Source of the DNA: Prevotella sp. UBA3294
GTDB taxonomy: Bacteria > Bacteroidota > Bacteroidia > Bacteroidales > Bacteroidaceae
Length of the DNA stretch: 15,241 nt
Reading direction: 5' to 3'
Assembly (NCBI GenBank): GCA_002361535.1
Contig: DETG01000128.1
Coordinates: forward strand, 1 to 15,241
The notes under the pieces are model-generated. The model did no database searches, had not been told where the DNA came from, and worked only from the letters and a program-made list of their open reading frames with translations. Every line of letters begins with the position of its first letter. Within the stretch, counting starts at the first letter, position 1. Positions 1 through 7,828 of this stretch are shown here, piece after piece. The translations under genes and the position numbers were made by a program.

Positions 1-212
1 CCGAACTTATCGGCCATGATACCACCGATAAGGGGGAAGAAATAGACAAACATGAGGAACGAGCTGTAGATGGTTCCTGCCACACCCGGTGTCAGACCGA
101 AGTTGGCACGTAGGAAGAGGGCGAACACGGCAATCATCGTGTAATAGCCGAATCGTTCGCCGGTGTTGGCTAATGCCAGCGCAAAAAGACCTTTAGGTTG
201 TCCTTCAAACAT
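1..212 (-). CDS. POT-family proton-dependent peptide transporter, N-terminal part (truncated by window edge)
   Basis: The 70 readable residues begin MFEGQPKGLF and continue through the NTGERFGYYTMIA stretch. This is the first-helix signature (ExxERF-type) of POT/PTR2 transporters, major-facilitator proteins of the inner membrane that import di- and tripeptides with protons. A second hydrophobic helix (SSFLMFVYFFPLIGGIMADKFG) follows, ending in the usual cytoplasmic loop start. The ATG is at 210-212, with no strong ribosome-binding site. It lies 35 bases downstream of the beta-barrel gene on the same strand, with no obvious terminator between them, so it may be the last gene of the LysM/barrel operon. 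The remainder lies left of the window, so substrate and full length cannot be judged. The family call is firm; peptides as substrate follow from the family. Confidence 0.88.
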   Translation of the reverse strand, partial: MFEGQPKGLFALALANTGERFGYYTMIAVFALFLRANFGLTPGVAGTIYSSFLMFVYFFPLIGGIMADKF

Positions 213-247
213 AATAGAAATAATTTTAGTTATTAATGATACATAGA

Positions 248-1009
248 TTATTTTCTGCGTGTCCTGGTGATATCAAACAGATAGGTCACCTTTACAACGA
301 TATTCGTGAGATTCGACTTAGCGAAATAGTCGCGCTTGGAGTCTTTGTAGATATTCCCCAAGCCAAAATAATAGCGTGCCTCCAACAGCAGATGACCGAT
401 CTTGGGATGCGAATATTCAAGTCCCAGACCAGCTGCGATACCGAAATCGATCTTGTTCTCCACGGTCATGGTATCTTGGTGCACCTCATCGTTGACGCGC
501 ATCATGGAGTTCCGCTGATCCAATTCGAAGTTCTTTTTCTCAGAGTCACTGAGGAAATAGCCGAACTGGGGACCGGCCTGAAAGAAGAACTGCATGCCTT
601 TCTGCTCACGTCCCCATCCTAAACGCGCGAAAATCGGCAGCTGGAGGTAGTTCAACGTGCGACTGTATTCCTCGGCCAACTGCGTCTGTTCATTGATAAC
701 GGGCTGATCATCACGATCCAGGATATTCTCTTTCCACCCTGTCTGAACATAGTTCAGCTCGGCATACACCGAACAGATGCTTTTGAAATATTTCTCACAG
801 ACATAGCGGAATGAGAGTCCGCCAGAGAAGCCCCCTTGCAGCGTCTGGTTCACTTTCGGTACAAAGCCCACGTTACTGAGCACATATCCCCCGTTGACAC
901 CCACACTGAGGTCATTGCGGTGCTCACCAATCTGTGCCTTGGTAAGAAGCGGACAGAAAAGGAGCAGGCAGAGCAGTGCGACGATATGACTTGATGGTTT
1001 CACGATCAC
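248..1009 (-). CDS. PorT-type outer-membrane beta-barrel protein
   Basis: A 253-residue protein with an N-terminal signal peptide (hydrophobic run about 9-23, likely cut after TKA near residue 25). Alternating, aromatic-rich strands follow (LSVGVNGGYVLSNVGF, GFSGGLSFRYV, FFFQAGPQFGYFLS, FGIAAGLGLEYS, LLLEARYYFGLGNIY), ending in a last strand VVKVTYLFDI. This is the pattern of the small 'outer membrane protein beta-barrel' (PorT-like) family common in Bacteroidota. The function is unknown; structural or transport roles are possible. The start is GTG at 1007-1009: no in-frame ATG precedes the signal peptide, and the GTG falls 11 bases after the stop of the upstream LysM gene, so translational coupling is likely. 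A GTG at codon 3 is an alternative start. Confidence 0.8.
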   Translation of the reverse strand: MIVKPSSHIVALLCLLLFCPLLTKAQIGEHRNDLSVGVNGGYVLSNVGFVPKVNQTLQGGFSGGLSFRYVCEKYFKSICSVYAELNYVQTGWKENILDRDDQPVINEQTQLAEEYSRTLNYLQLPIFARLGWGREQKGMQFFFQAGPQFGYFLSDSEKKNFELDQRNSMMRVNDEVHQDTMTVENKIDFGIAAGLGLEYSHPKIGHLLLEARYYFGLGNIYKDSKRDYFAKSNLTNIVVKVTYLFDITRTRRK

Positions 1010-1020
1010 ACAAATTGCAA

Positions 1021-2376
1021 TTAATATACGATGGATGAGATGGAGCGGTTACGGTTGTAGTGGACGAGCATGAACTGACGGTTCTTCATGCCGCCTTTCT
1101 TCCCCACCCGCTCAAAACGATACTGTGTCTGCACGGCATACTTGTTTGGTGTGCTTCCTGTGAAGCCTTTTCCTACCGTGTGCATGCCACGAAGAAAGAA
1201 GGTTGCCTGATCATAGCCAGTAAGGGCAAAGCGCGGTAACGCATTCATCATGTTCGTTCCGAACCATTTGCGGTAAGCAGTCTCTAACTCCTGTGTCCGC
1301 GATGAAACCGAGTTATAATAATAATGTGTGGGAACAAAAGTGTCGTACTTGTAGAATTTGTCCAAGTCGTACTTCTCGTACAATAGCCAATCGTTATAGC
1401 CGAAGAGCGACAATGTGATGCCTTTGTTGTTATTCGTCAGTACATCTAATTTCGACAGGGCTGTGTTCAGCTCTGGCGACCGTCCAGTGTTCAGTACCAC
1501 TACGTTGGGCTTGTCAAGGCTGAAAGCTCTCGCGAAGGTCTCGTCACTGTTGGTGAGGTTCGTCACATGGTAGTTAATCTTCTTCTCCTCCAGTTTCTTA
1601 CGGATGGCAGAGGTGAACATCCCCTTGTTGCTGTTCTTGTCGTTGCAGTCGATGAGAACGAGATTATGCTGACTGAAACGGTCCATGAACGCGAAGACGG
1701 CAGCCTCATTCAGTTCCTCGGGCGACTGATACACCTGAAAGATATTCTCGTTGTCGGCAACATGATTCCCGTTGATGGAGAAAGGAATAACGAGTTTGAT
1801 ACCATAAGTCTTGACGAACGTGGAGATAACATCCATCTGCTTGGTGTAGAGTGGACCGAAAATGATATCGCATTGATCGGCACCGTTTTGCAAGAGGGTC
1901 TGACGGATATCAGCATCGATGTTCACGTTCCATGCCCTGATGTCGGTGGAGATGCCCTCACGTTTCAGGTCGTTACATGCCATGAGCACACCACGGTAGT
2001 ATTCCACCATTCGGCGGCCATCGCCATCCACATCGTGCAAAGGGAGCATAATGCCCACCCGGATGGCACGATTTTTCAAATCGGAAGCAGCGGTGGTATT
2101 CTGGGTAGTGGCCTGTGTGGCCGTTGTGGACTTGGGGGCTGGGAAGGGAATGAAGATATAGTCACCCTTGCGCAGTTTGTAGTTAGGGTCGAGCATCTCT
2201 GGATTCGCCTTGCGTAACTCCTCCTCCGTCAGACCATAGTCCTTAGCAATGCCATAAATGGTTTCCTTTTTCTTCACCTTGTGCATCTCCTTCCAAGTCT
2301 TACCTTGTTGTGCACTTGCTTCTATCCCACCCGCGAGCAGGAAAAGCATCAGAGTATATCTTAAAAAATGTCGCAT
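1021..2376 (-). CDS. LysM domain protein with periplasmic-binding-protein-like (type 1) domain
   Basis: A 451-residue exported protein. The signal peptide is residues 1-22 (cut near ASA|QQ). A LysM domain, which binds peptidoglycan glycan chains, lies at about 33-78 (KKETIYGIAKDYGLT through LRKGDYIFIPF). A Thr/Ala-rich linker (about 82-98) follows. The rest (about 104-445) resembles a type 1 periplasmic binding fold of the branched-chain amino-acid receptor type (RVGIMLPLHD, DIIFGPLYT, KLVIPFS, FALTGYDQATFF). It is probably tethered to the cell wall in the periplasm; whether it binds a ligand is unknown. An upstream in-frame TTG would add ten residues, but the ATG at 2374-2376 is preferred because it puts the signal peptide at the N-terminus and follows an AAAGAG ribosome-binding-like stretch. 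It is the first gene of a probable operon with the beta-barrel and POT genes. Confidence 0.82.
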   Translation of the reverse strand: MRHFLRYTLMLFLLAGGIEASAQQGKTWKEMHKVKKKETIYGIAKDYGLTEEELRKANPEMLDPNYKLRKGDYIFIPFPAPKSTTATQATTQNTTAASDLKNRAIRVGIMLPLHDVDGDGRRMVEYYRGVLMACNDLKREGISTDIRAWNVNIDADIRQTLLQNGADQCDIIFGPLYTKQMDVISTFVKTYGIKLVIPFSINGNHVADNENIFQVYQSPEELNEAAVFAFMDRFSQHNLVLIDCNDKNSNKGMFTSAIRKKLEEKKINYHVTNLTNSDETFARAFSLDKPNVVVLNTGRSPELNTALSKLDVLTNNNKGITLSLFGYNDWLLYEKYDLDKFYKYDTFVPTHYYYNSVSSRTQELETAYRKWFGTNMMNALPRFALTGYDQATFFLRGMHTVGKGFTGSTPNKYAVQTQYRFERVGKKGGMKNRQFMLVHYNRNRSISSIVY

Positions 2377-2403
2377 AATCTCTTTATTTTTAAAATTCAC
2401 GTG

Positions 2404-2411
2404 CAAAAATA
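2404..2411 (-). promoter_or_regulatory. Promoter -7 box for the LysM-barrel-transporter operon
   Basis: On the minus strand this reads TATTTTTG, an exact match to the Bacteroidota -7 consensus TAnnTTTG. A TTG (in AAAGTTGAG) lies about 20 bases upstream and can serve as the -33 element. Transcription would start around 2397, leaving a leader of about 20 bases before the ATG at 2376. The box forms half of a perfect inverted repeat with the opposing promoter. Confidence 0.65.
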
Positions 2412-2444
2412 CAAAAAAAGAATGGTTAACTCAACTTTATTGAG

Positions 2445-2452
2445 TATTTTTG
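2445..2452 (+). promoter_or_regulatory. Promoter -7 box for the T9SS protein and uvrA
   Basis: TATTTTTG matches TAnnTTTG exactly. The expected start point, about 2459, gives a leader of roughly 14 bases before the ATG at 2473. No good TTTG was found at -33, so this side may be weaker or regulated. No separate promoter is visible in the 50 bases before uvrA, so this one probably serves both genes. Confidence 0.6.
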
Positions 2453-2472
2453 CACGATAAACGAGTTGAAAA

Positions 2473-3189
2473 ATGAAAATAAAACAAATATTCACATTAT
2501 CTGTCGTCCTGCTGACCACTTTATGTGCATCAGCACAGCAGTATCCGTCCATCAACCCTACGGCTGTCTTCACCAATGCTGAAGGACAGGAGGAGACGGG
2601 CACGATCTATTCTGGATCGGCTCCCCTCACGGCACGGTTCTATGCCTATGCCGAGAATGTCGGCACATACAATGCCACCTACGAATGGCACTTCACGCTG
2701 GAAGGAGAAAAAGAACCTTACCTCGTGAGATATGAAGAGGATACCAACTACACTTTCACCAAGGCGGGTACGCATATCGTGGAGTTGTATGCTACCTTCA
2801 TTCAGGGTACCGACACCATCCGCTATACCGAGGAATATTGGCTCGAAAATGTTCCGATCAAGGTAACCATCAGCGAGAGTATCTTAGAGATGCCCAACGC
2901 CTTCTCGCCCAATGGTGACCAATGGAATGAAGTATATAAGGCGAAGAAGTATCAGTCGTTGACGGAGTTCCATGCGTATATTTTCAATCGCTGGGGACAG
3001 AAGCTCTATGAGTGGCACGATCCTGCAGGAGGATGGGACGGGAAGTTCAACGGCAAGGATGTGAAACAGGGTGTGTATTTTGTTCTCGTAAAAGCCAAGG
3101 GTGCCGACGGAAGGGAATATAATATCCGACGCGACGTGAACCTATTGCGTGGATATACCGATGCCGAAGGTGGTTCTTTAGAACAATGA
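2473..3189 (+). CDS. Small secreted protein with PKD-like domain and type B T9SS (gliding-motility-type) C-terminal domain
   Basis: A 238-residue protein. The signal peptide is residues 1-21 (cut at ASA|QQ). A PKD-like immunoglobulin fold lies at about 44-133 (GSAPLTARFYAYAENVGTY, YEWHF, YTFTKAGTHIVELYAT). The C-terminal domain, about 137-227, is the gliding-motility-associated type: MPNAFSPNGDQWNEVYK, FHAYIFNRWGQKLYEW, GGWDGKFNGKDVKQGVYFVLVKA. That domain is the recognition signal for export by the type IX system, so the product should reach the outer membrane or cell surface. It is almost nothing but the sorting domain plus one Ig-like domain, much smaller than most type B cargo. The ATG is preceded by GTTGAAAA. 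uvrA follows 50 bases later on the same strand. The molecular role is not known. Confidence 0.85.
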   Translation: MKIKQIFTLSVVLLTTLCASAQQYPSINPTAVFTNAEGQEETGTIYSGSAPLTARFYAYAENVGTYNATYEWHFTLEGEKEPYLVRYEEDTNYTFTKAGTHIVELYATFIQGTDTIRYTEEYWLENVPIKVTISESILEMPNAFSPNGDQWNEVYKAKKYQSLTEFHAYIFNRWGQKLYEWHDPAGGWDGKFNGKDVKQGVYFVLVKAKGADGREYNIRRDVNLLRGYTDAEGGSLEQ

Positions 3190-3239
3190 ACCACATTTCG
3201 TAACACACTCATTACTTGCATTATAGATAACGACAAACG

Positions 3240-6107
3240 ATGGAAAGAGAAGACGAGAGAATCAATGTCTGGGGAGCCCGTGTGCACAACCTGAAGAATG
3301 TGGATGTGGAGATTCCCCGAAATAGTCTGACGGTGATTACCGGCCTGAGCGGATCGGGCAAATCATCCTTAGCGTTTGACACGATTTTTGCTGAAGGACA
3401 ACGAAGATATATAGAGACTTTTTCTGCCTACGCCCGGAATTTCCTTGGCGGCATGGATCGCCCTGATGTTGATAAGATCACCGGACTGAGTCCTGTGATC
3501 AGTATCGAGCAGAAAACCACCAATAAGAATCCACGATCGACAGTAGGTACCACCACCGAGGTATATGACTTCCTGCGTCTGCTCTATGCCCGTGCAGGAA
3601 TCGCTTACAGCTATGCCACGGGAGAGAGGATGGTGAAATATACCGAGGAGAAAGTACTAAAGATGATTCAGCATGATTATGCAGGGAAGAAAATCTATAT
3701 CCTCGCCCCTCTGGTACGGAACCGAAAAGGGCACTATCGGGAGCTCTTCGAAAGCATGCGCCGCAAAGGGTACCTCTATGTACGCATCGACGGTGAGGTG
3801 AAGGAGATTGTACAGGCCATGAAAGTGGATCGTTACAAGAACCACAACATCGAGGTGGTGATCGACCGTCTCAAGCTCGCTGCCCCCTCCCTGTTAGGAG
3901 AAGAAGAGCCGTCAGAGCGGTTGAAGAAAACAGTGGCGTTGGCCATGAAGCAAGGTGAAGGTATCCTGATGATCATGGATATGACCGACACGTCTGACCA
4001 AGCCAAGGGTCAAGTGAAATATTACTCACGACGACTGATGTGCCCCACCACTGGAATCTCCTATGGTGATCCCGCACCGAATAAGTTCTCGTTCAACTCC
4101 CCCGAAGGGGCTTGTCCACACTGCAAAGGGTTAGGCTATATCAACGAGATAGACCTTGACAAGGTGATTCCCAACCGCAACATGTCGATCCATGAAGGGG
4201 CCATCGTTCCCTTAGGGAAGTATAAAAGTCAGATGATCTTCTGGCAGATCGATGCAATCTTGCAGAAATATGAATGTAACCTAAAGACTCCTGTGGCAGA
4301 GATTCCCGAAGAGGCCTTACAAGAGATCCTCTATGGCTCACTGGGGAATGTACGGATCAGTAAAGAGTTGGTGCATACCACCAGCGACTACTTTGTGGAG
4401 TTTAATGGCGTGGTGAAATACTTGCGAAACGTGATGGAGAATGACGACAGTGCCAGCGGACAGAAATGGGCGGATCAGTTCTTGGCCGTAGCCCCCTGTC
4501 CGGAATGTCACGGACAACGGCTGAACAGGGAATCGCTGTCGTATAAGATCTGGGACAAGAATATCTCCGAGGTGGCACAAATGGATTTGAACGAGCTCAA
4601 GGAATGGCTTTCGGAGGTGGAAGAGCACATGGAACCGCAGCAAAGGAAGATTGCCACGGATATCCTGAAGGAGATCCGCACCCGTCTGGACTTCATGTTA
4701 GAGGTAGGCCTCGACTATCTCGCACTCGACAGACAGTCGGCATCGTTATCGGGAGGTGAAAGCCAGCGCATCCGACTGGCCACACAGATAGGCAGTCAGT
4801 TGGTGAACGTGCTCTATATCCTTGACGAGCCGAGCATCGGACTGCACCAGCGTGACAATGAACGACTGATCGCCTCACTAAAGGAACTGCGCGACATCGG
4901 AAATACGGTGATCGTTGTGGAACATGACAAAGATATGATGCTCAATGCCGACTATATCGTGGATATCGGTCCCAAGGCCGGACGAAAAGGGGGCGAGGTG
5001 GTGTTCCAAGGAACTCCAGCAGAGATGATGAAAACCCAAACGCTTACGGCTCAATACCTCAACGGAGAGAAAGAAATTGCCCTGCCCGACCATCGCAGGA
5101 AGGGTGACGGGAGGATGATTACCCTCCGTGGGGCGACAGGGAATAACCTCAAACATGTAGATGTGTCGTTCCCGTTAGGAACACTCATCGTAGTGACAGG
5201 TGTGAGTGGCTCGGGAAAATCTACTCTGATTAATGAGACGCTTCAACCCATTCTCAGTCAGCATTTCTACCGTTCGCTGAAGAAACCGATGCCTTACGAC
5301 AGCATCGAGGGGATGGAGTATATCGACAAGGTGGTGAATGTTGACCAGAGTCCAATTGGTCGAACACCACGTTCCAATCCCGCCACCTATACAGGAGTGT
5401 TCAGTGATATCCGTTCCCTTTTCGTGAACCTACCCGAAGCGAAGATCCGCGGTTATAAACCAGGACGTTTCTCGTTCAACGTGAAAGGGGGACGATGCGA
5501 AGTGTGTGGCGGTAACGGATACAAGACCATCGAGATGAATTTCCTGCCTGATGTGTATGTGCCCTGTGAGGTATGCCACGGAAAACGGTACAACCGCGAG
5601 ACCTTAGAGGTGCGCTATAAGGGGAAGTCGATCGCCGATGTCTTAGACATGACCATCAACCAGGCTGTGGAGTTCTTCGAGAACGTACCCGACATCCTGC
5701 GGAAGATCAAGACTATCCAGGATGTAGGACTGGGATATATCAAGTTAGGACAACCATCCACCACACTTTCGGGAGGTGAGAGTCAGCGCGTGAAACTTGC
5801 CACCGAACTGAGTAAGAAAGATACGGGAAAAACACTCTATATCTTAGATGAGCCGACAACTGGTCTGCACTTCGAGGATATCCGTATCCTGATGAATGTA
5901 CTCCAGCAACTTGTTGACCGCGGCAATACCGTGATCATTATCGAACACAACTTAGATGTAATCAAATTAGCCGACCATATCATCGACATCGGTCCTGAAG
6001 GTGGCCGCAACGGCGGACAGATCCTTTCAACAGGAACACCCGAAGAGGTTGCGAAGAGCAAGAAAGGATTCACCCCGCGATTCCTGCGGGAAGAGCTGGA
6101 CTCTTAG
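3240..6107 (+). CDS. uvrA: UvrA, excinuclease ABC subunit A
   Basis: A 955-residue protein, full length for UvrA. It is the cytoplasmic ATPase dimer that finds DNA lesions and loads UvrB in nucleotide excision repair. Two ABC modules are visible. The first has Walker A GLSGSGKS at 35-42, signature LSGGESQR at about 503-510 and Walker B LYILDEP at about 525-531. The second has Walker A GVSGSGKS at about 654-661, signature LSGGESQR at about 843-850 and Walker B LYILDEP at about 866-872. The C-terminal zinc finger is intact (C753, C756, C776, C779), as is the CPECHG motif at 420-425. The N-terminal finger has CPTT at 268-271 where CxxC is expected, paired with CPHC at 292-295, so one metal ligand is missing. 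The ATG at 3240 sits 50 bases after the T9SS gene. The 3' end overlaps the convergent FAD gene by 4 bases. Confidence 0.97.
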   Translation: MEREDERINVWGARVHNLKNVDVEIPRNSLTVITGLSGSGKSSLAFDTIFAEGQRRYIETFSAYARNFLGGMDRPDVDKITGLSPVISIEQKTTNKNPRSTVGTTTEVYDFLRLLYARAGIAYSYATGERMVKYTEEKVLKMIQHDYAGKKIYILAPLVRNRKGHYRELFESMRRKGYLYVRIDGEVKEIVQAMKVDRYKNHNIEVVIDRLKLAAPSLLGEEEPSERLKKTVALAMKQGEGILMIMDMTDTSDQAKGQVKYYSRRLMCPTTGISYGDPAPNKFSFNSPEGACPHCKGLGYINEIDLDKVIPNRNMSIHEGAIVPLGKYKSQMIFWQIDAILQKYECNLKTPVAEIPEEALQEILYGSLGNVRISKELVHTTSDYFVEFNGVVKYLRNVMENDDSASGQKWADQFLAVAPCPECHGQRLNRESLSYKIWDKNISEVAQMDLNELKEWLSEVEEHMEPQQRKIATDILKEIRTRLDFMLEVGLDYLALDRQSASLSGGESQRIRLATQIGSQLVNVLYILDEPSIGLHQRDNERLIASLKELRDIGNTVIVVEHDKDMMLNADYIVDIGPKAGRKGGEVVFQGTPAEMMKTQTLTAQYLNGEKEIALPDHRRKGDGRMITLRGATGNNLKHVDVSFPLGTLIVVTGVSGSGKSTLINETLQPILSQHFYRSLKKPMPYDSIEGMEYIDKVVNVDQSPIGRTPRSNPATYTGVFSDIRSLFVNLPEAKIRGYKPGRFSFNVKGGRCEVCGGNGYKTIEMNFLPDVYVPCEVCHGKRYNRETLEVRYKGKSIADVLDMTINQAVEFFENVPDILRKIKTIQDVGLGYIKLGQPSTTLSGGESQRVKLATELSKKDTGKTLYILDEPTTGLHFEDIRILMNVLQQLVDRGNTVIIIEHNLDVIKLADHIIDIGPEGGRNGGQILSTGTPEEVAKSKKGFTPRFLREELDS

Positions 6108-7690
6108 GTGAGTGAGGCATATAATGCAGCCACTTGCTCTGCACAGCGTTCACCATCGACACCCGCAGAGACGATGCCACCAGCATAACCTGCACCTTCT
6201 CCGCACGGGAAGAGTCCTTTCACTTCTATATGCTGTAATGATTCCCTATCGCGCAGAATCCTAACAGGTGAGGAGGTGCGTGTCTCAATGGCTATCACCG
6301 TAGCCTCCCGGGTAAGGAAGCCATGACTCATCGCCCCGAACTTACGGAATCCCTGTCGCAAGCGTGAGGTGATGGTCTCGGGCATCCAGAAATGCAGCGG
6401 ACTGGCAATCAGTCCAGGAGCATAGCTGCTCTCAGGAAGATCGGCACTGAGCTTTCCGTTCACAAAGTCTGTCATACGTTGTGCCGGAGCGGTCTGTTTC
6501 CTGTTGCCCTGCTGCCAGCATAGTCTTTCCAACTGCTCCTGAAAGAGCATCATCTTCAACACACCACCTTCATCAGGCACATCTTCCGGATGCAGTTCCA
6601 CCACCATACCACTGTTACTCCAACGGGTACCGCGGTTGGCAGGACTCATCCCGTTCACCACGATCTGTTCAGGTCCGGTAGCCGCGGGAATCACAAAACC
6701 ACCAGGACACATACAGAAACTATACACGCCCCTGTTTTCCACCTGGGTAACAAAGCTGTATTCGGCAGCAGGCAGGTAGTCACCCCTACCCTCTTTACAA
6801 TGGTATTGAATCTGATCAATTAATTTTGCGGGATGTTCCAAACGAACACCCATTGCCAAGGCTTTGGCTTCGATGGCAATGTTCGATGCAGCCAGATAGC
6901 GATACACATCGCGGGCAGAATGACCCGTTGCCAAGATCACAGGACCTCGGAATGTTAGTTGAGAGTTGACAGTTGAGAGTTGAGAGTTTGTGACAGCTTC
7001 CACGCCAACCACGGTATCGCCATCCAATATCAGACGCGTCATCTTGGTTTGGAAATGCACCTCTCCGCCACATTGCAGGATGGTGTTCCGCATATTCTCA
7101 ATCACACGAGGCAGCCTATCCGTACCGATATGGGGATGGGCATCGGCAAGGATATTCGTACTGGCGCCATGCTGACAGAACACATTCAGGATCTTCTCCA
7201 CGCTACCGCGCTTCTTACTGCGGGTATAGAGTTTACCGTCACTATAGGCACCGGCACCACCCTCACCGAAGCAGTAGTTACTCTCCTCATCCACCTGTTG
7301 GGTGCGGGCAATCGATGCCAAATCTTTTTTCCGCTCATGCACATCTTTTCCCCGTTCCAAAACCACGGGCTTCAGACCCAGCTCGATTAAGCGCAAGGCA
7401 GCAAACAGTCCGCCTGGACCAGCACCTACGACGATTACTTGTGGAGCAGATGACACGTCACGGTACTCCGTCTTCACGTATTCATCATCCGTTGGCTCCT
7501 CGTTGATATACACCCGTACCTTGAGGTTCACGAAGATGGTACGCTGACGCGCATCGATACTGCGTTTCAGTACTCTGACGTGCGTCATTGATTTCATCTC
7601 AAGACCTTCCTCGTGTGCCAGGTAGTCCTTAATGGTGGCCTCATTCACCGCCTGATGCGGTCGCACCCTGATGGAATATTCCTTAATCAT
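6104..7690 (-). CDS. FAD-dependent oxidoreductase of the COG2509 type
   Basis: A 528-residue flavoprotein, probably cytoplasmic. After an N-terminal domain of about 80 residues comes a Rossmann FAD-binding motif (VIVVGAGPGGLFAALRL, about 85-101) with the acidic ribose-binding residue in VVLERG (E112). Further family motifs are NYCFGEGGAGAYSDGKLYTR (138-157), the second dinucleotide motif VILATGHSARD (251-261) and a C-terminal LFPCGEGAGYAGGIVSAGVDG. This matches the 'FAD-dependent dehydrogenase' family widespread in Bacteroidota, whose substrate is unknown. Residues about 234-246 (TNSQLSTVNSQLT) are encoded by a heptamer repeat array and look like a late insertion before the second dinucleotide motif. 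The ATG at 7688-7690 has no strong ribosome-binding site. The gene converges on uvrA with overlapping stop codons. Confidence 0.88.
   Translation of the reverse strand: MIKEYSIRVRPHQAVNEATIKDYLAHEEGLEMKSMTHVRVLKRSIDARQRTIFVNLKVRVYINEEPTDDEYVKTEYRDVSSAPQVIVVGAGPGGLFAALRLIELGLKPVVLERGKDVHERKKDLASIARTQQVDEESNYCFGEGGAGAYSDGKLYTRSKKRGSVEKILNVFCQHGASTNILADAHPHIGTDRLPRVIENMRNTILQCGGEVHFQTKMTRLILDGDTVVGVEAVTNSQLSTVNSQLTFRGPVILATGHSARDVYRYLAASNIAIEAKALAMGVRLEHPAKLIDQIQYHCKEGRGDYLPAAEYSFVTQVENRGVYSFCMCPGGFVIPAATGPEQIVVNGMSPANRGTRWSNSGMVVELHPEDVPDEGGVLKMMLFQEQLERLCWQQGNRKQTAPAQRMTDFVNGKLSADLPESSYAPGLIASPLHFWMPETITSRLRQGFRKFGAMSHGFLTREATVIAIETRTSSPVRILRDRESLQHIEVKGLFPCGEGAGYAGGIVSAGVDGERCAEQVAALYASLT
6958..6992. 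repeat. Heptamer tandem array inside the FAD oxidoreductase gene
   Basis: On the plus strand, four units GTTGAGA, GTTGACA, GTTGAGA, GTTGAGA run from 6958 to 6985, followed by a degenerate fifth (GTTTGTG) to 6992. Read on the minus strand in the gene's frame this gives the repetitive peptide NSQLSTV-NSQL: three 7-base units make 21 bases, which is seven codons, so the peptide also has period seven. No unit creates a stop in any forward frame of the gene. Confidence 0.9.
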
Positions 7691-7739
7691 CTATCTATCA
7701 ATTCACCTTTTCTTCCCTTTATCGAAAAGAATCTGTTTG

Positions 7740-7747
7740 CAAATATA
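7740..7747 (-). promoter_or_regulatory. Probable promoter -7 box for the FAD oxidoreductase gene
   Basis: On the minus strand this reads TATATTTG, matching TAnnTTTG. It lies about 50 bases upstream of the ATG at 7690. No convincing TTTG was found 19-20 bases further upstream; that position falls in the hairpin at 7752-7785. The box is therefore less certain than those of the two adhesin genes. Confidence 0.45.
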
Positions 7748-7751
7748 CAAA

Positions 7752-7785
7752 TTTTCCGCGAAACCCTTTCGAGTTCCGCGGAAAA
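7752..7785. repeat. GC-cored hairpin downstream of the 1333-residue adhesin gene (possible terminator)
   Basis: TTTTCCGCG (7752-7760) pairs perfectly with CGCGGAAAA (7777-7785) around a 16-base loop, with AAC/GTT able to extend the stem. It lies 43 bases after the stop of the adhesin gene and just before the FAD gene promoter, the usual place for a terminator. However, the T-run is on the 5' side of the stem and the A-run on the 3' side in both directions, the reverse of a classical intrinsic terminator. A near-identical copy follows the 801-residue adhesin gene. Confidence 0.6.
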
Positions 7786-7792
7786 TCATTCA

Positions 7793-7828
7793 ATTGTGAA
7801 TTGTCAATTGTCCATTATCCATTGTCCA
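7793..7828. repeat. Heptamer tandem array immediately after the adhesin stop codon
   Basis: Plus-strand units ATTGTGA, ATTGTCA, ATTGTCC, ATTATCC, ATTGTCC run back to back from 7793 to 7827 and directly abut the stop codon at 7829-7831. On the coding strand the units read GGACAAT and TGACAAT. The array separates the stop codon from the hairpin at 7752-7785. Confidence 0.9.

Larger units (their letters stand above)
2401..2455. repeat. Perfect 12-bp inverted repeat spanning two divergent promoters, with an inner hairpin
   Basis: GTGCAAAAATAC at 2401-2412 and its exact reverse complement GTATTTTTGCAC at 2444-2455 flank a 31-base spacer. Each arm contains a TAnnTTTG box pointing outwards. Inside lies a second inverted repeat: ACTCAA (2429-2434), a 5-base loop, then TTGAGT (2440-2445). 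The symmetry may be two promoters that look alike, or a binding site for a dimeric regulator; the sequence alone does not decide. Confidence 0.7.

Noticed and set aside
236..622. 128-codon open frame on the plus strand
   Set aside because: Antisense to the beta-barrel gene, with no signal peptide, motif or promoter of its own.
1567..2217. 216-codon open frame on the plus strand
   Set aside because: Entirely antisense to the LysM protein gene. Its translation has no recognisable domain, while the opposite strand encodes a coherent signal peptide, LysM and binding fold.
2377..2406. Ten-residue N-terminal extension of the LysM protein from a TTG codon
   Set aside because: The extension would begin inside the promoter -7 box and push the signal peptide away from the N-terminus; the ATG at 2374-2376 has a better ribosome-binding stretch.
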